Of a stretch of 39,741 bases of DNA, positions 23,707 through 32,906 are shown piece by piece; position 1 is the stretch's first letter, and every line of letters starts with the position of its first letter. The stretch is from NCBI GenBank assembly GCA_944393385.1, contig CALYAA010000019.1, forward strand, positions 1 through 39,741, in the 5' to 3' direction. The notes beneath the pieces were generated by a model that made no database searches, was not told the origin of the DNA, and worked only from the letters and a program-made list of their open reading frames with translations. This DNA comes from an uncultured Clostridia bacterium. GTDB taxonomy: Bacteria; Bacillota; Clostridia; TANB77; CAG-508. The position numbers and the translations under genes were made by a program.

Positions 23707-24720
23707 TTAAATTGCACAAATAATTGATTCTAATCCAATATTTAAGTCAATCAAACCAATTTTATATTTATAATCTAAATCTTCAAGTTGTTGTATAATT
23801 TTTCTTAATTCTGGTGTTTGAAAACATTGTGCTTGTATTTTATATTTTTTAACTAGAAATATTTGGTTTGGTTTTAATTTTAAACTTTTTTCTATATCTT
23901 TATTATATGTGATTGCTAATTTTACAAAATATAATTTTTTAAAATGATTATATAGTGTAATTAAAATTTTTTGTATTGGTTCTTTCATTGCAATTAAGTT
24001 GTGCAAAACATCTATTGCTTCTTTTATTTTCTTTTGACCAATATTATCTGTAAGGTCAAATATAACACTTTCTATTTTTTTAGAACAAAGTGAATCTATA
24101 TCATTTTTTTCTATTGTTCCACCTGTTCCAGCATATTCTATTAATTTTCTAATTTCATTTATTAACTCTTGCATATTTGTTCCACAACATTCTATTAAAT
24201 ATTGTAAATTAATTTCAGAAACTTCTACTTTATATGCCTTGCAAATTGCTTTTAGTCTTTTAATAATTTGTATTGGTTTTTGTTCCTCAAAATTACATAC
24301 AATTCCTATTTTATCTATAGTATTGAATATAGAATTTTTTTCAACTTCATTTTCAATAAATATTAGTAGAACAGATTCATTTATCATTTCTATATTCTCT
24401 TTTAAATACAAGTTTATTTTTTCCTTGAATTCTTTGCTTAATCCTCCACTTTTTTCTCCTCTTTTAAACAAACCTGTATTTTTGGCAATTATTAATTTTT
24501 TTGGATAGCCAAAAGCAGGAGTTTCGATATCTGCTATCAACTCCTGTATATTGTTTTCATCTATAATAATATAATTAATTCCTTTTACAAGTTCTCCAAA
24601 AATCTTTTTCATTTTTGTTACTTGTTGCTCTAGCAAAAAAGTTTCTTCTCCATATAATAGATAAATTCCTTTTACTGTTCCTTGATTCACTTTTTTTTCT
24701 ATTTCTTCTACTTTTAGCAT
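23707..24720 (-). CDS. holA: DNA polymerase III delta subunit
   Basis: A 337-residue HolA protein, the clamp-loader subunit that opens the sliding clamp. It has the N-terminal GIYLLYGEETFLLEQQV block (an ATPase-like fold without a P-loop), a middle region ending CGTNMQELINEIRKLIEYAG, and a C-terminal collar domain. The ATG at 24720 is preferred because AGGAAGGA lies seven bases upstream; the ATG at 24738 overlaps that site. HolA often neighbours comEC or rpsT in Bacillota; here its neighbours are a glycogen debranching enzyme and addB, an unusual pairing. Confidence 0.92.
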   Translation of the reverse strand: MLKVEEIEKKVNQGTVKGIYLLYGEETFLLEQQVTKMKKIFGELVKGINYIIIDENNIQELIADIETPAFGYPKKLIIAKNTGLFKRGEKSGGLSKEFKEKINLYLKENIEMINESVLLIFIENEVEKNSIFNTIDKIGIVCNFEEQKPIQIIKRLKAICKAYKVEVSEINLQYLIECCGTNMQELINEIRKLIEYAGTGGTIEKNDIDSLCSKKIESVIFDLTDNIGQKKIKEAIDVLHNLIAMKEPIQKILITLYNHFKKLYFVKLAITYNKDIEKSLKLKPNQIFLVKKYKIQAQCFQTPELRKIIQQLEDLDYKYKIGLIDLNIGLESIICAI

Positions 24721-24829
24721 ATTTTGTTCCTTCCTCATGCTATAATATTATCTTTTCTTACACTAGATTTTAATTTTTAAATATAAATAGTACATCTCAA
24801 TTTATATTTATTATATATTATTGAACTAT

Positions 24830-26851
24830 TTACTTTTCAAGAATAATTCTAAAAACTTCTGCAACGCTCCATGCTTGTGCTATAGCTCCTTTAGGCTCAT
24901 ATGGCTTTCTAGAGTCAAATATTTCAGCAATACTTCCTATACAACCTCTTTCATTTAATTCTTTTGAAAAAGTATCTGTAACTTGTTTAATAAAATCTTT
25001 TAATTGTTTTTTATATTCTATTTTTTTTGTTTTACTATCTTTAGCAAATCTCTTTAAACTATCATAATACAATCCTAATAGCCATGTCCATGTGATTCCT
25101 TGGTGATAACTAAAATCTCTTTTAAAACTATCTCCCTCATATACTTCTATATAATTTTCTTCACCTTTTGCTAATGTTTTTAATCCATATGGGTTTAATA
25201 ATTTTTTTGTTACAACATCAAACATTGATTTTGCTTCTTCTGAATTTACATCTAAAACAGGATATGAAAGACTTAATGCAAATAATTGGTTTGGTCTTAT
25301 TTTTTTATCTCCTAAAACATCATATAAACATTTTCTTTTTTTATTATAGAATTTTTCAACAAATGATTTTTTACATTTTAATGCCATTTTTTCATAATTC
25401 ATTTTTTTAGGTTCTTCAGGCATTTGTTTTGATAATTCATTCATTATTTTTAGTGCATTATACCACATTGCATTTATTTCAACTGCTTTTCCATTTCTAG
25501 GAGTTGCTGGAATTCCATTAAACTTTACATCCATCCATGTATTTTGTGTTGATTCTGTTCCAGAAACAATTAATCCATCAGTATCTAAATAAATGTTATT
25601 ATTATCTATGTCTATTCCAATCGAATAATTTTGAATAATATTTTCTAGTTTAGGATAAATTTCTTTTAATATAAATTCATAATCTGAAGTGTATTTCAAA
25701 TATTTTTTTACTTGTTCAAATAAAAGTAATGATGCATCAACACTATTATAGAGTGGTCTATCATCTTCTTCACTATATGCATTTGGAACCAAGCCATATT
25801 TTATGTCTCTAACACATGTTTTTAGCACTTCTTTTGCAATATCAAATTTTTTTGTTATTAATAATAGCCCTTCAAAAGAGATTAATGCATCTCTCATCCA
25901 ATCTAAAAACCATGGATATCCTGCTATAATAGAATATGTATTAAATAATGGTCTTTTTACTATAAAATTATCTGATGCTATAAGTAATTGTTTTATAATT
26001 TGATCTCTTTTTAATTCTTGTTCTGTTTTATTTTCCCTTTTATCTATTAATTGAGATTTTATAATTTCTTGATTTTGTCTAACTACTTCATTTGTAATTA
26101 TTGCTCTTGCATCTAATTCTTCTATATTTTCTTCTAAAGAACAAATCACGGAAATAATTTTTTCTTCATTTTTTTCAATATTTACTTCAAATCTTCCTGG
26201 AATCACATGGTTTTCTTCAGCTTCAAAACCACGTTTTTCTTCTTCAATATAAAACATATTAAAAAATGTATCATTATGATGTTCAATATATTCTCCGTCT
26301 GAAACTTGCATATATATTGGTTTTCCATTATCAATATTTACTTCTAATTTTTTTCTATTATATTTTTGATTTAAATTAAAAATATGGTTTTTATTCATAC
26401 CGTGTGAATCTCTATAATTCATTATAGGTGTTAAAATTATTTTAGAATTATGATTTCCATTTTTTATTTTATAATATATTGCTACTGTGTTTTTTTGATA
26501 TTGCATACATATGACTTTTTTAATTTCAACATCACCAATTTGATATGTATATACAGGCATAAATTCTTTTATAAATCCAACTTGGTATTCATATCCATGT
26601 TTAATAAAACTTTTTCCTATATTTGTATATAAATCATATTTTTTTTCTTCAATCTCAAAACTTTCATCTATTTTTGATAATAATAACATTCTTTTTGCTG
26701 GTGGTATAATTGGTGCTAATAATAGTCCATGATATCTACGAGTATTTGCTCCAATAATTGTAGAAGATGCATATCCTCCTATCCCATTTGTTATTACCCA
26801 TTCTTTATTTAATCCATTTTCTAAATTTAAACTCTCTTTAGTGAATCTCAT
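24830..26851 (-). CDS. Glycogen debranching enzyme (amylo-alpha-1,6-glucosidase)
   Basis: A 673-residue protein with the bacterial/archaeal debranching enzyme layout. The N-terminal beta domain starts EWVITNGIGGYASSTIIGANTRRYHGLLLAP (about 18-48), where WxxTNGxGGYAS is the family signature. The C-terminal (alpha/alpha)6 glucosidase domain includes GYPWFLDWMRDALISFEGLL, WMDVKFNG, and YHQGITWTWLLG. It hydrolyses alpha-1,6 branch points of glycogen in the cytoplasm. No other glycogen genes (glgB, glgP) are nearby. It is 21 bp downstream of yvcK, so control may be shared with that regulator of carbon and cell-wall precursor flux. AAAGGAAA precedes the ATG. Confidence 0.9.
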   Translation of the reverse strand: MRFTKESLNLENGLNKEWVITNGIGGYASSTIIGANTRRYHGLLLAPIIPPAKRMLLLSKIDESFEIEEKKYDLYTNIGKSFIKHGYEYQVGFIKEFMPVYTYQIGDVEIKKVICMQYQKNTVAIYYKIKNGNHNSKIILTPIMNYRDSHGMNKNHIFNLNQKYNRKKLEVNIDNGKPIYMQVSDGEYIEHHNDTFFNMFYIEEEKRGFEAEENHVIPGRFEVNIEKNEEKIISVICSLEENIEELDARAIITNEVVRQNQEIIKSQLIDKRENKTEQELKRDQIIKQLLIASDNFIVKRPLFNTYSIIAGYPWFLDWMRDALISFEGLLLITKKFDIAKEVLKTCVRDIKYGLVPNAYSEEDDRPLYNSVDASLLLFEQVKKYLKYTSDYEFILKEIYPKLENIIQNYSIGIDIDNNNIYLDTDGLIVSGTESTQNTWMDVKFNGIPATPRNGKAVEINAMWYNALKIMNELSKQMPEEPKKMNYEKMALKCKKSFVEKFYNKKRKCLYDVLGDKKIRPNQLFALSLSYPVLDVNSEEAKSMFDVVTKKLLNPYGLKTLAKGEENYIEVYEGDSFKRDFSYHQGITWTWLLGLYYDSLKRFAKDSKTKKIEYKKQLKDFIKQVTDTFSKELNERGCIGSIAEIFDSRKPYEPKGAIAQAWSVAEVFRIILEK

Positions 26852-26872
26852 TTTCGTTTTTCCTTTCTAAAA

Positions 26873-28393
26873 TTAACTTTTGTGGTTTTGTTTAAATTTT
26901 TCGTCAGATTCTTTAATTGATTTTATTCTCTCACTATATTTATTACTAAATTTACTCTGTCTTGTTTTTGAATGTTTATTTTGTGTTGTTTTTTGATTTT
27001 TATTATTTTTTTTCTTTTCTTCTTTTGATTGCATTTTCTTTATTTTATTAATACGTTTGTCTGATTTTAATTTTGCATTAAGCATTACATACTCCGGATC
27101 ATTTTCTCTATCTTCATATTTTAAATCATTACATATTAATTTTATTGCAGCTTCTGCAACCATGTTAGGGTCATGTCTAACCTTTCCATCTATAATAGTT
27201 GATATGTTTTTCTTAATGAATTTGATTTTCTTTAATTTTGGATCATCTAATTTTTGTTCAACTAAGTCTGAACCTTCTAAATTATATCTTTTTATATATT
27301 CAGGAATTACTTCTCCTGTATCATATATACAATAATCTATTAATCCTTCTCCACAATGATCAATTATTGCTCTTATATGATCGGCAACAGAATAATCATC
27401 AGTTTGTCCTAATTCTGTCATTATGTTGTTAACATATATTTTTTGTGCTTTACTTTCTTTTATTGCTTTTGCTACTCCATTAACTAATAGATTTGGAATA
27501 ATATTTGTATACAAACTTCCTGGTCCTATAATTATACTATCTGCTTCTTTTATTGCTTCAATAACTCCATCTGCTGGTTTACAGTTTGATGGTTGTATAT
27601 ATACTCTATTTATTCTTGTCATTTTTTCACTAACTATTTCTGGTATCATGTCTTTATTTTCAACAACATATCCATTTTCTAACTCTGCACATATTTTTAT
27701 TTCATCATTACTTACAGGAATTACTTTTCCAACAATGTTAAATATTGAACTACTTTTTGATATTGCTTTTACATCATTTTTGTAAATTTCATTCATTGCA
27801 GTATAGTATATATCTGAAAAATTTAAGCCTCTTAGTTGTGGATTTATCATTTCATGATTTAACAACTTTCCAATTTCATCTCTATTTTCTGGTTCTAATG
27901 CAACAATACTGTCTTTTATATCTCCAAATGGTAAAGCTGTTTGTAATCTCTTTCTAGATTCTGATGGTTCTTTTCCATATTCAGATACAGCAACAATAGC
28001 AGTCAAGTTATTTGTATATTTTTTCATTCCTGTTAGAATTGTATTTAATCCTGCTCCTCCACCAATTACAACAATTTTAGGTCCTTTATCATAAATTGTT
28101 CTATCGAAAATTAGTGATTTTACATTAACATTTTTTTTATTTTTCATTCTTTCATCTGTCGCTTCAATAAAAAGTTCCATATTTCTTTTATTTAGCATTA
28201 TTAATCCTAAAACAATAAAAACAAATCCTATTACAAATATTACAATAATTTTTCCTGCTTCAGAAAATTGCATTTCTTTTGTTACTAATATATCAGAAAT
28301 TCCATAACAAGTAAGTACAATTCCTACTAAAATTAAAAATATCCATCTTTTCATTTTGGAACTTGACTTTAACCAATGCATAATTCCTTTCAT
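26873..28393 (-). CDS. yvcK: YvcK/CofD-like family protein with membrane anchor
   Basis: A 506-residue protein. An N-terminal hairpin of two membrane segments (about 16-36 and 47-67) is followed by the CofD-like domain. This starts KIVVIGGGAGLNTILTGMKKYTNNLTAIVAVSEYG (about 106-140) and continues through LPFGDIKDSIVAL and IIGPGSLYTNIIPNLLV. YvcK (GlmR) binds UDP-sugars and links central carbon flow to peptidoglycan synthesis in Bacillus. The last 65 residues are Lys/Asn-rich and probably disordered. The Bacillus protein is soluble and about 317 residues, so the anchor and tail are additions. It lies between murB and the debranching enzyme; rapZ is absent and whiA is elsewhere in the window. 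Confidence 0.9.
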   Translation of the reverse strand: MKGIMHWLKSSSKMKRWIFLILVGIVLTCYGISDILVTKEMQFSEAGKIIVIFVIGFVFIVLGLIMLNKRNMELFIEATDERMKNKKNVNVKSLIFDRTIYDKGPKIVVIGGGAGLNTILTGMKKYTNNLTAIVAVSEYGKEPSESRKRLQTALPFGDIKDSIVALEPENRDEIGKLLNHEMINPQLRGLNFSDIYYTAMNEIYKNDVKAISKSSSIFNIVGKVIPVSNDEIKICAELENGYVVENKDMIPEIVSEKMTRINRVYIQPSNCKPADGVIEAIKEADSIIIGPGSLYTNIIPNLLVNGVAKAIKESKAQKIYVNNIMTELGQTDDYSVADHIRAIIDHCGEGLIDYCIYDTGEVIPEYIKRYNLEGSDLVEQKLDDPKLKKIKFIKKNISTIIDGKVRHDPNMVAEAAIKLICNDLKYEDRENDPEYVMLNAKLKSDKRINKIKKMQSKEEKKKNNKNQKTTQNKHSKTRQSKFSNKYSERIKSIKESDEKFKQNHKS

Positions 28394-28412
28394 TTTTTCT
28401 CATTCCTTCCTT

Positions 28413-29315
28413 TTAATGTATTACTTCTATTTCTGTTTCTATTTCTACTCCAAATTTTTCAAAAACTTTTTCTTTTATATATTTTATTAATTTTTCAACA
28501 TCTTTTGCAGTTGCATTTCCCTTATTTATAATAAAACCTGCATGTTTTTCTGAAATTTGAGCATCTCCAATTTTATACCCTTTTAATCCACATTCATCAA
28601 TTAATTTTGCTGTAATGAATCCTTCTCCTCTTTTAAATACACTTCCTGCACTTGGATATTCAATAGGCTGTCTTTCTATTCTGCTTTTTTGGTATTCTTT
28701 CATTTTTTCTTTAATTTCTTCTTTTTTTCCATTATTTAATTCAAATTCTGCTTCTACAATAATATAATCTTTTTTTGAAAAAATACTTTTTCTATATTCA
28801 AATTGTGCTTCTTGTTTATTTATTTTGTAAATTTCTCCACTTCTATCTAGATATGTAATATTATTAACAATATCTTTAATCTCTGAACCATATGCTCCAG
28901 CATTCATTCTTATCGCTCCACCTATTGTTCCAGGAATTCCTGATGCAAATTCAAATCCTGAAATACCTTTATCTGCTAATTTAAAAGCTATTTCTCCTAA
29001 TTTACATCCAGCACCAAGTGTAACAATATTTTTTTGATTATCTTTTTGTATTATAAATTTTTTAATTTCAATTTTTAGTACAATTCCATGTATACCTTCA
29101 TCACATACTAAAAGATTACTTCCATTGCCAATTATAATTATTCTAGAATTATCTCCTTTTATAATTTTTAATATTTTTTGTAATTCATCTATTGAAACAA
29201 TATTAATAAATATATCTACATTTCCACCAATTTTAAAAGAAGTGTGTTTAGACATAGGTTCATTTAAATGAATTCTATCTTCCGGAATTATTTCTTTAAT
29301 TTTTTCTAATTTCAC
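28413..29315 (-). CDS. murB: UDP-N-acetylenolpyruvoylglucosamine reductase MurB
   Basis: A 300-residue FAD enzyme that reduces the enolpyruvyl group to make UDP-MurNAc. It has the FAD-binding motifs IIGNGSNLLV and ASGIPGTIGGAIRMNAGAYGSEI, the catalytic-region serine in PSAGSVFKR, and a C-terminal KHAGFIINKGNATAKD block. It is a type II MurB (no extra insertion). The frame has an ATG at 29327, but GGAGG lies inside that extension, five bases before a GTG at 29315, and nothing resembling a site precedes the ATG. The GTG is therefore the better start. It is co-directional with yvcK (20 bp gap), linking two peptidoglycan precursor functions. Confidence 0.95.
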   Translation of the reverse strand: MKLEKIKEIIPEDRIHLNEPMSKHTSFKIGGNVDIFINIVSIDELQKILKIIKGDNSRIIIIGNGSNLLVCDEGIHGIVLKIEIKKFIIQKDNQKNIVTLGAGCKLGEIAFKLADKGISGFEFASGIPGTIGGAIRMNAGAYGSEIKDIVNNITYLDRSGEIYKINKQEAQFEYRKSIFSKKDYIIVEAEFELNNGKKEEIKEKMKEYQKSRIERQPIEYPSAGSVFKRGEGFITAKLIDECGLKGYKIGDAQISEKHAGFIINKGNATAKDVEKLIKYIKEKVFEKFGVEIETEIEVIH

Positions 29316-29348
29316 ATTTTCCTCCATTTATTTTTTATTAATAATATT

Positions 29349-29819
29349 TTACTCAAATGCTTTAAAGTCATTTGATATGTATAATATTTTTCCTGATGCA
29401 GTTTCAGGCACTTCATTATTCATAACCTCTCCACTACCATAGTTAACAATATATGTATAATCACAATTTGTTATACCCATTTCTTTTAATGTTTCTTCAT
29501 TAAGCAAATAGTATTTTTCGTCTTTTTTAGCAGTTGTCAAAAATGCTGTACTGTTAATAAAACTTAAATATTCTGTTGGAATTCTATCTTTTGTAAGTTC
29601 TTCTCCTAACAAATAACTTTCCAATCCTACTGTTTTATATTTAGTATATACTTCTAAAGTCGCATGTTGAATCATTTCTAACTCAACAATCATTTTCTTT
29701 TCTTTCGAATCTTGTAAAGTGCTTACTCCCGAATATGTAGTAACTGTTGCAATTACTATAATAACAATAATCATAACAACTAGTGCTATTAATGTTACAC
29801 CTTTTTGCTCTTTTTTCAT
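29349..29819 (-). CDS. Type IV pilin-like (prepilin peptidase motif) protein
   Basis: A 156-residue protein whose N-terminus MKKEQKGVTLIALVVMIIVI is a short basic leader ending in Gly7 and a hydrophobic helix, the class III prepilin signal. The residue five after the cleavage site is Ala, not the Glu found in most true pilins. The rest (about 30-156) is a soluble domain with a few Tyr/Gly-rich stretches and one cysteine. I see no pilus ATPase, platform protein or prepilin peptidase in the window. The ATG at 29819 has GAGG seven bases before it; the frame runs on to 29843. It is 33 bp upstream of murB and may start the murB operon. The substrate and partner are unknown. Confidence 0.75.
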   Translation of the reverse strand: MKKEQKGVTLIALVVMIIVIIVIATVTTYSGVSTLQDSKEKKMIVELEMIQHATLEVYTKYKTVGLESYLLGEELTKDRIPTEYLSFINSTAFLTTAKKDEKYYLLNEETLKEMGITNCDYTYIVNYGSGEVMNNEVPETASGKILYISNDFKAFE

Positions 29820-29952
29820 TTGAATTTCCTCTTTCTTTTTCAATCTAATTATATTAGTATTTAAATTTATATTTATCTGTTAATTATATTATCATTTTTT
29901 TCCTACTTTTACAATATTTTTTTATAAATCTATTTCTTTTTTGTAAAATTTA

Positions 29953-29961
29953 TGTTATAAT
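29953..29961 (+). promoter_or_regulatory. Extended -10 promoter of nfeD
   Basis: TGTTATAAT carries a perfect TATAAT (29956-29961) with the TGn extension. No good -35 box is seen 17 bp upstream. It lies about 42 bp before the nfeD start and diverges from the pilin-like gene. Confidence 0.6.
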
Positions 29962-30002
29962 AAAATTGTTATGTTTTATTTTATTGAACGGAGGTTATTT
30001 TT

Positions 30003-30452
30003 ATGTGGCAAATTTGGTTAATTGCTGCTGGTGTATTTATTATAGGAGAAATTATTACAGTTGGTTTTTTACTATTTTGGTTAGGAATCGCTTCTTTAAT
30101 TGCTATGGTAGTTAGTTTTTTTACTTCAAATGTCCTTATTCAAATGACAATATTCGTTATTTCATCTGCAATATTAATTTTTGCAACAAAACCGCTTGTT
30201 AAAAAGATTTCAAAAAAAGATAATATTTCAACAAATGTATATTCAATTATTGGAAAAAAAGCAATTGTTATTGAAGATATTAATTGGGCTACAGGAACAG
30301 GTCAAATAAAATGTGAAGGCGAAGTTTGGTCTGCAAAAACTAATGAACAAATTGATATTCCAGAAGGTAGTGAAGTTGAAATTGTTTCAATTGAAGGTGT
30401 TAAAGCATATGTAAAACCTTTAAAAATTGCAACAGCTACAAATAAAAATTAA
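30003..30452 (+). CDS. NfeD family membrane protein
   Basis: A 149-residue protein with two to three N-terminal membrane helices (about 3-22, 24-42, 46-62) and a C-terminal beta domain (about 80-142) typical of the short NfeD OB-fold. NfeD proteins pair with SPFH/stomatin proteins and probably help form or maintain membrane microdomains. The stomatin partner is the next gene, 43 bp away on the same strand. GGAGG lies nine bases before the ATG. The long serine-protease form of NfeD is not present here. Confidence 0.92.
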   Translation: MWQIWLIAAGVFIIGEIITVGFLLFWLGIASLIAMVVSFFTSNVLIQMTIFVISSAILIFATKPLVKKISKKDNISTNVYSIIGKKAIVIEDINWATGTGQIKCEGEVWSAKTNEQIDIPEGSEVEIVSIEGVKAYVKPLKIATATNKN

Positions 30453-30495
30453 TTTGTTATTAAAATAATTTATATAAAATTTTAAGGAGGAAATT

Positions 30496-31404
30496 ATGTG
30501 GTTTTTAATTGTACTACTTGTTATAATTTTAATTATTGCATTTAAGTCAATCAAAGTTGTTAGACAATCTGAAGTCTATATTATAGAAAGGTTAGGAAAA
30601 TTCCATAAGGTTGCTGATGCTGGTCTTACAATTATTGTTCCATTTTTCGACCATGTCAGAAGTGTTGTTAGTTTAAAACAACAAACAATGGATATTCCAC
30701 CTCAAGGAGTTATCACTAAAGATAATGTTACAATTACAATTGATACAGTTGTATTTTATCAAATAACAGATCCTGCAAAAGCAGTTTATGAAATTCAAAG
30801 TTTAAAGAAAGGTATTGAATATCTAGCAATTACAACAATTCGTGATATTGTTGGTAAAATGGATTTAGATGCTACTTTTAGTTCTAGAGATGGAATAAAT
30901 TCTGAATTAAGAGTTATTCTTGATGAGGCAACTGACAGATGGGGTTGTAAGATTGATAGAGTTGAAATAAAAGATATCACTCCACCTGCTGATATTAGAG
31001 ATGCAATGGAAAAACAAATGAACGCAGAAAGAAATAAAAGAGCTTTAATTCTAGAAGCTGAAGCTCAAAAACAATCTGCTGTTACAATAGCAGAAGGTAA
31101 AAAACAAGCAGCTATTCTAGAAGCTGAAGCTGATAGAGAAGCAAAAATTCGTAGAGCTGCCGGTGAGGCTCAAGCTATTAAATCTGTTGCAGAAGCTAAA
31201 GCAAAAGAAATTGCTATGGTTTATGATGCTATAAAAACAGCAGATCCTGATGAAAAATTGGTTCAAATAAAATCTCTTGAAGCTCTTGAAGAAATTGCTA
31301 AAGGTGATGCAAATAAAGTATTTATTCCATTTGAAGCAACAAGTGCTTTAAGTAGTTTAGGTGCTGCAAAAGAAATATTTACCGATGATAAAAAACAAAA
31401 ATAA
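30496..31404 (+). CDS. Stomatin-like SPFH domain protein (QmcA-type)
   Basis: A 302-residue protein with one N-terminal membrane segment (about 2-17), an SPFH domain (about 20-185, with VIERLGKFHKVADAGLTIIVPF and MDIPPQGVITKDNV) and a long Ala/Glu/Lys coiled coil (about 185-245, EAEAQKQSAVTIAEGKKQAA). It ends in a conserved FIPFEA block. It belongs to the QmcA/stomatin group that oligomerises at membranes and often partners with an NfeD protein, as here. AAGGAGGAAAT precedes the ATG. A hairpin at 31452-31482 ends the operon. Confidence 0.92.
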   Translation: MWFLIVLLVIILIIAFKSIKVVRQSEVYIIERLGKFHKVADAGLTIIVPFFDHVRSVVSLKQQTMDIPPQGVITKDNVTITIDTVVFYQITDPAKAVYEIQSLKKGIEYLAITTIRDIVGKMDLDATFSSRDGINSELRVILDEATDRWGCKIDRVEIKDITPPADIRDAMEKQMNAERNKRALILEAEAQKQSAVTIAEGKKQAAILEAEADREAKIRRAAGEAQAIKSVAEAKAKEIAMVYDAIKTADPDEKLVQIKSLEALEEIAKGDANKVFIPFEATSALSSLGAAKEIFTDDKKQK

Positions 31405-31451
31405 AAAACAATTATATTTATAGAGTTTTCTATTGTAATGAGAACTTTTCT

Positions 31452-31482
31452 AAAGGCTATTTCAAAAATTGAAATAGCCTTT
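31452..31482. terminator. Terminator hairpin between convergent genes
   Basis: AAAGGCTATTTC (31452-31463) pairs perfectly with GAAATAGCCTTT (31471-31482) around a 7-nt loop. It lies 47 bp past the stomatin stop and 86 bp past the end of the converging CDF gene, so it may serve both. The downstream T-run on the plus strand is interrupted. Confidence 0.75.
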
Positions 31483-31568
31483 GACTTTATTAAATACACT
31501 TTTATTATAAACCTCCAAATTATAATATTAACTATATTACTTTTTACTAGAATTAATTTAATTGAAAT

Positions 31569-32465
31569 CTATATATTTTCATTTTTTGATTCGATAAATG
31601 GTTCAACATGCACTATTGCTTTATATACATCATCTAATTTAGCAATAGAATTTTCTAATTTGTCTGCAAGTTTATGACTTTCAAATGTTGTCATATTTCC
31701 ATCTACCGAAATTACTATAAAAATAATATACTTATATCCAACTGGTGTTGAAGATATATTGTTTACTGCTTTTATATCTTTATATGTTTTTATTACATCT
31801 AAAATTGTTTCTTTAGTTTTATTATCAATAGATACATCCATTAGAATATTATAACTTTCTATAAATATTTCTATACCTGTTTTACAGATCCACAAAGATA
31901 TTCCAATTCCTACAATTCCATCAAACCAATGTATTCCTCTGATTGAAAGAAGAGCTGAAATTAATGTAAATGTTGTTATAATACAATCATTTCTATGATC
32001 TTCCATATTTGCTTCAAGTAAAATATTTTTATATTTTTTATAAGCAATCTTTGTATAAATATATAAACTTATTTTTACAATTATTGTTACTACACAAACT
32101 ATTACTAACCACCAAGAGAAATTCAATTCACTTCCATTAATAAGTGTTGTTATTGCATCAATTATAGTTTTTACAGATACAAGTATCATTGAAATAGCAA
32201 TAAAAAGCGAAAATAAATATTCTGCTTTACCATGGCCAAAATTATGATTTTCATCATTTGGTACACTAGCAATTCTATTTCCTATAAAAGCCATTAATGA
32301 AGCAAAAATATCTCCAGCACTATTAATACTATCTGCAATCATTGCTTGACTTTTACTTGTAATCCCCACACAAGCTTTTATTACAAGTAAAAAAATATTT
32401 CCAACCATTCCCAAAATTCCAACTTTATTTGTTACTTTATATCTTTTTTCTGTATCTTCTTTCAT
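31569..32465 (-). CDS. Cation diffusion facilitator family transporter
   Basis: A 298-residue CDF protein with six predicted membrane segments in the first two thirds and a soluble C-terminal domain (about 215-298). The metal site is visible as ADSINSAGD (about 44-52) and EDHRNDCIIT (about 155-164), in place of the common DxxxD and HxxxD pairs; the FGHGKAEY block between them is conserved. CDF proteins export divalent cations (Zn, Fe, Mn, Co) by proton antiport. Metal preference cannot be told from these residues. AAAGGAA precedes the ATG. It stands alone, 75 bp from the next gene. Confidence 0.93.
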   Translation of the reverse strand: MKEDTEKRYKVTNKVGILGMVGNIFLLVIKACVGITSKSQAMIADSINSAGDIFASLMAFIGNRIASVPNDENHNFGHGKAEYLFSLFIAISMILVSVKTIIDAITTLINGSELNFSWWLVIVCVVTIIVKISLYIYTKIAYKKYKNILLEANMEDHRNDCIITTFTLISALLSIRGIHWFDGIVGIGISLWICKTGIEIFIESYNILMDVSIDNKTKETILDVIKTYKDIKAVNNISSTPVGYKYIIFIVISVDGNMTTFESHKLADKLENSIAKLDDVYKAIVHVEPFIESKNENI

Positions 32466-32540
32466 TTTAAATTACATTCCTTTCTTAATTGCAAATCCAC
32501 CTAGAAAAAAATAAATATTTCAATATTATATTTTTCAATT

Positions 32541-32906
32541 TCACGATTTATTTATTCCTAAAACTCCTCCAAACATACCACATATTATACTTGCAATTAT
32601 CATAATAGCTGAATATATTGTTAATGAGAATTCTTGATTTATTATACTAGAAAACAAATATATAATTATTAAATAAATTCCTCCGATTAAAGCTCCATTC
32701 AGCATTCCATTTTTATTCATTTTGAAATTTGCTATTGTACTGCCAATAAATATACTTATTGCAGTAATAGTAATAATTGTTGGTGCAATAATATTTTCAC
32801 TTATATTTGAATATGTTAATATAAGTGAAAATATTAATAATAAAATTAAAGTTGATAAAAATGAAATAATTACACCTTTTAAAACATTTAAAATTGGTAT
32901 AGACAT
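32541..32906 (-). CDS. TIGR04086-type small membrane protein
   Basis: A 121-residue protein with four hydrophobic segments (about 10-30, 40-58, 68-90, 96-117) and the pattern FxxGxxxGxxxxxKMxKNGMLNGALIGGIYLxIIYL (about 48-85), followed by GMFGGVLGIN near the end. This matches the TIGR04086/YrzE type of small membrane proteins in Bacillota, whose function is unknown. A strong AGGAGGT precedes the ATG. It lies between the CDF gene and clpX with no obvious functional link to either. Confidence 0.75.
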   Translation of the reverse strand: MSIPILNVLKGVIISFLSTLILLLIFSLILTYSNISENIIAPTIITITAISIFIGSTIANFKMNKNGMLNGALIGGIYLIIIYLFSSIINQEFSLTIYSAIMIIASIICGMFGGVLGINKS

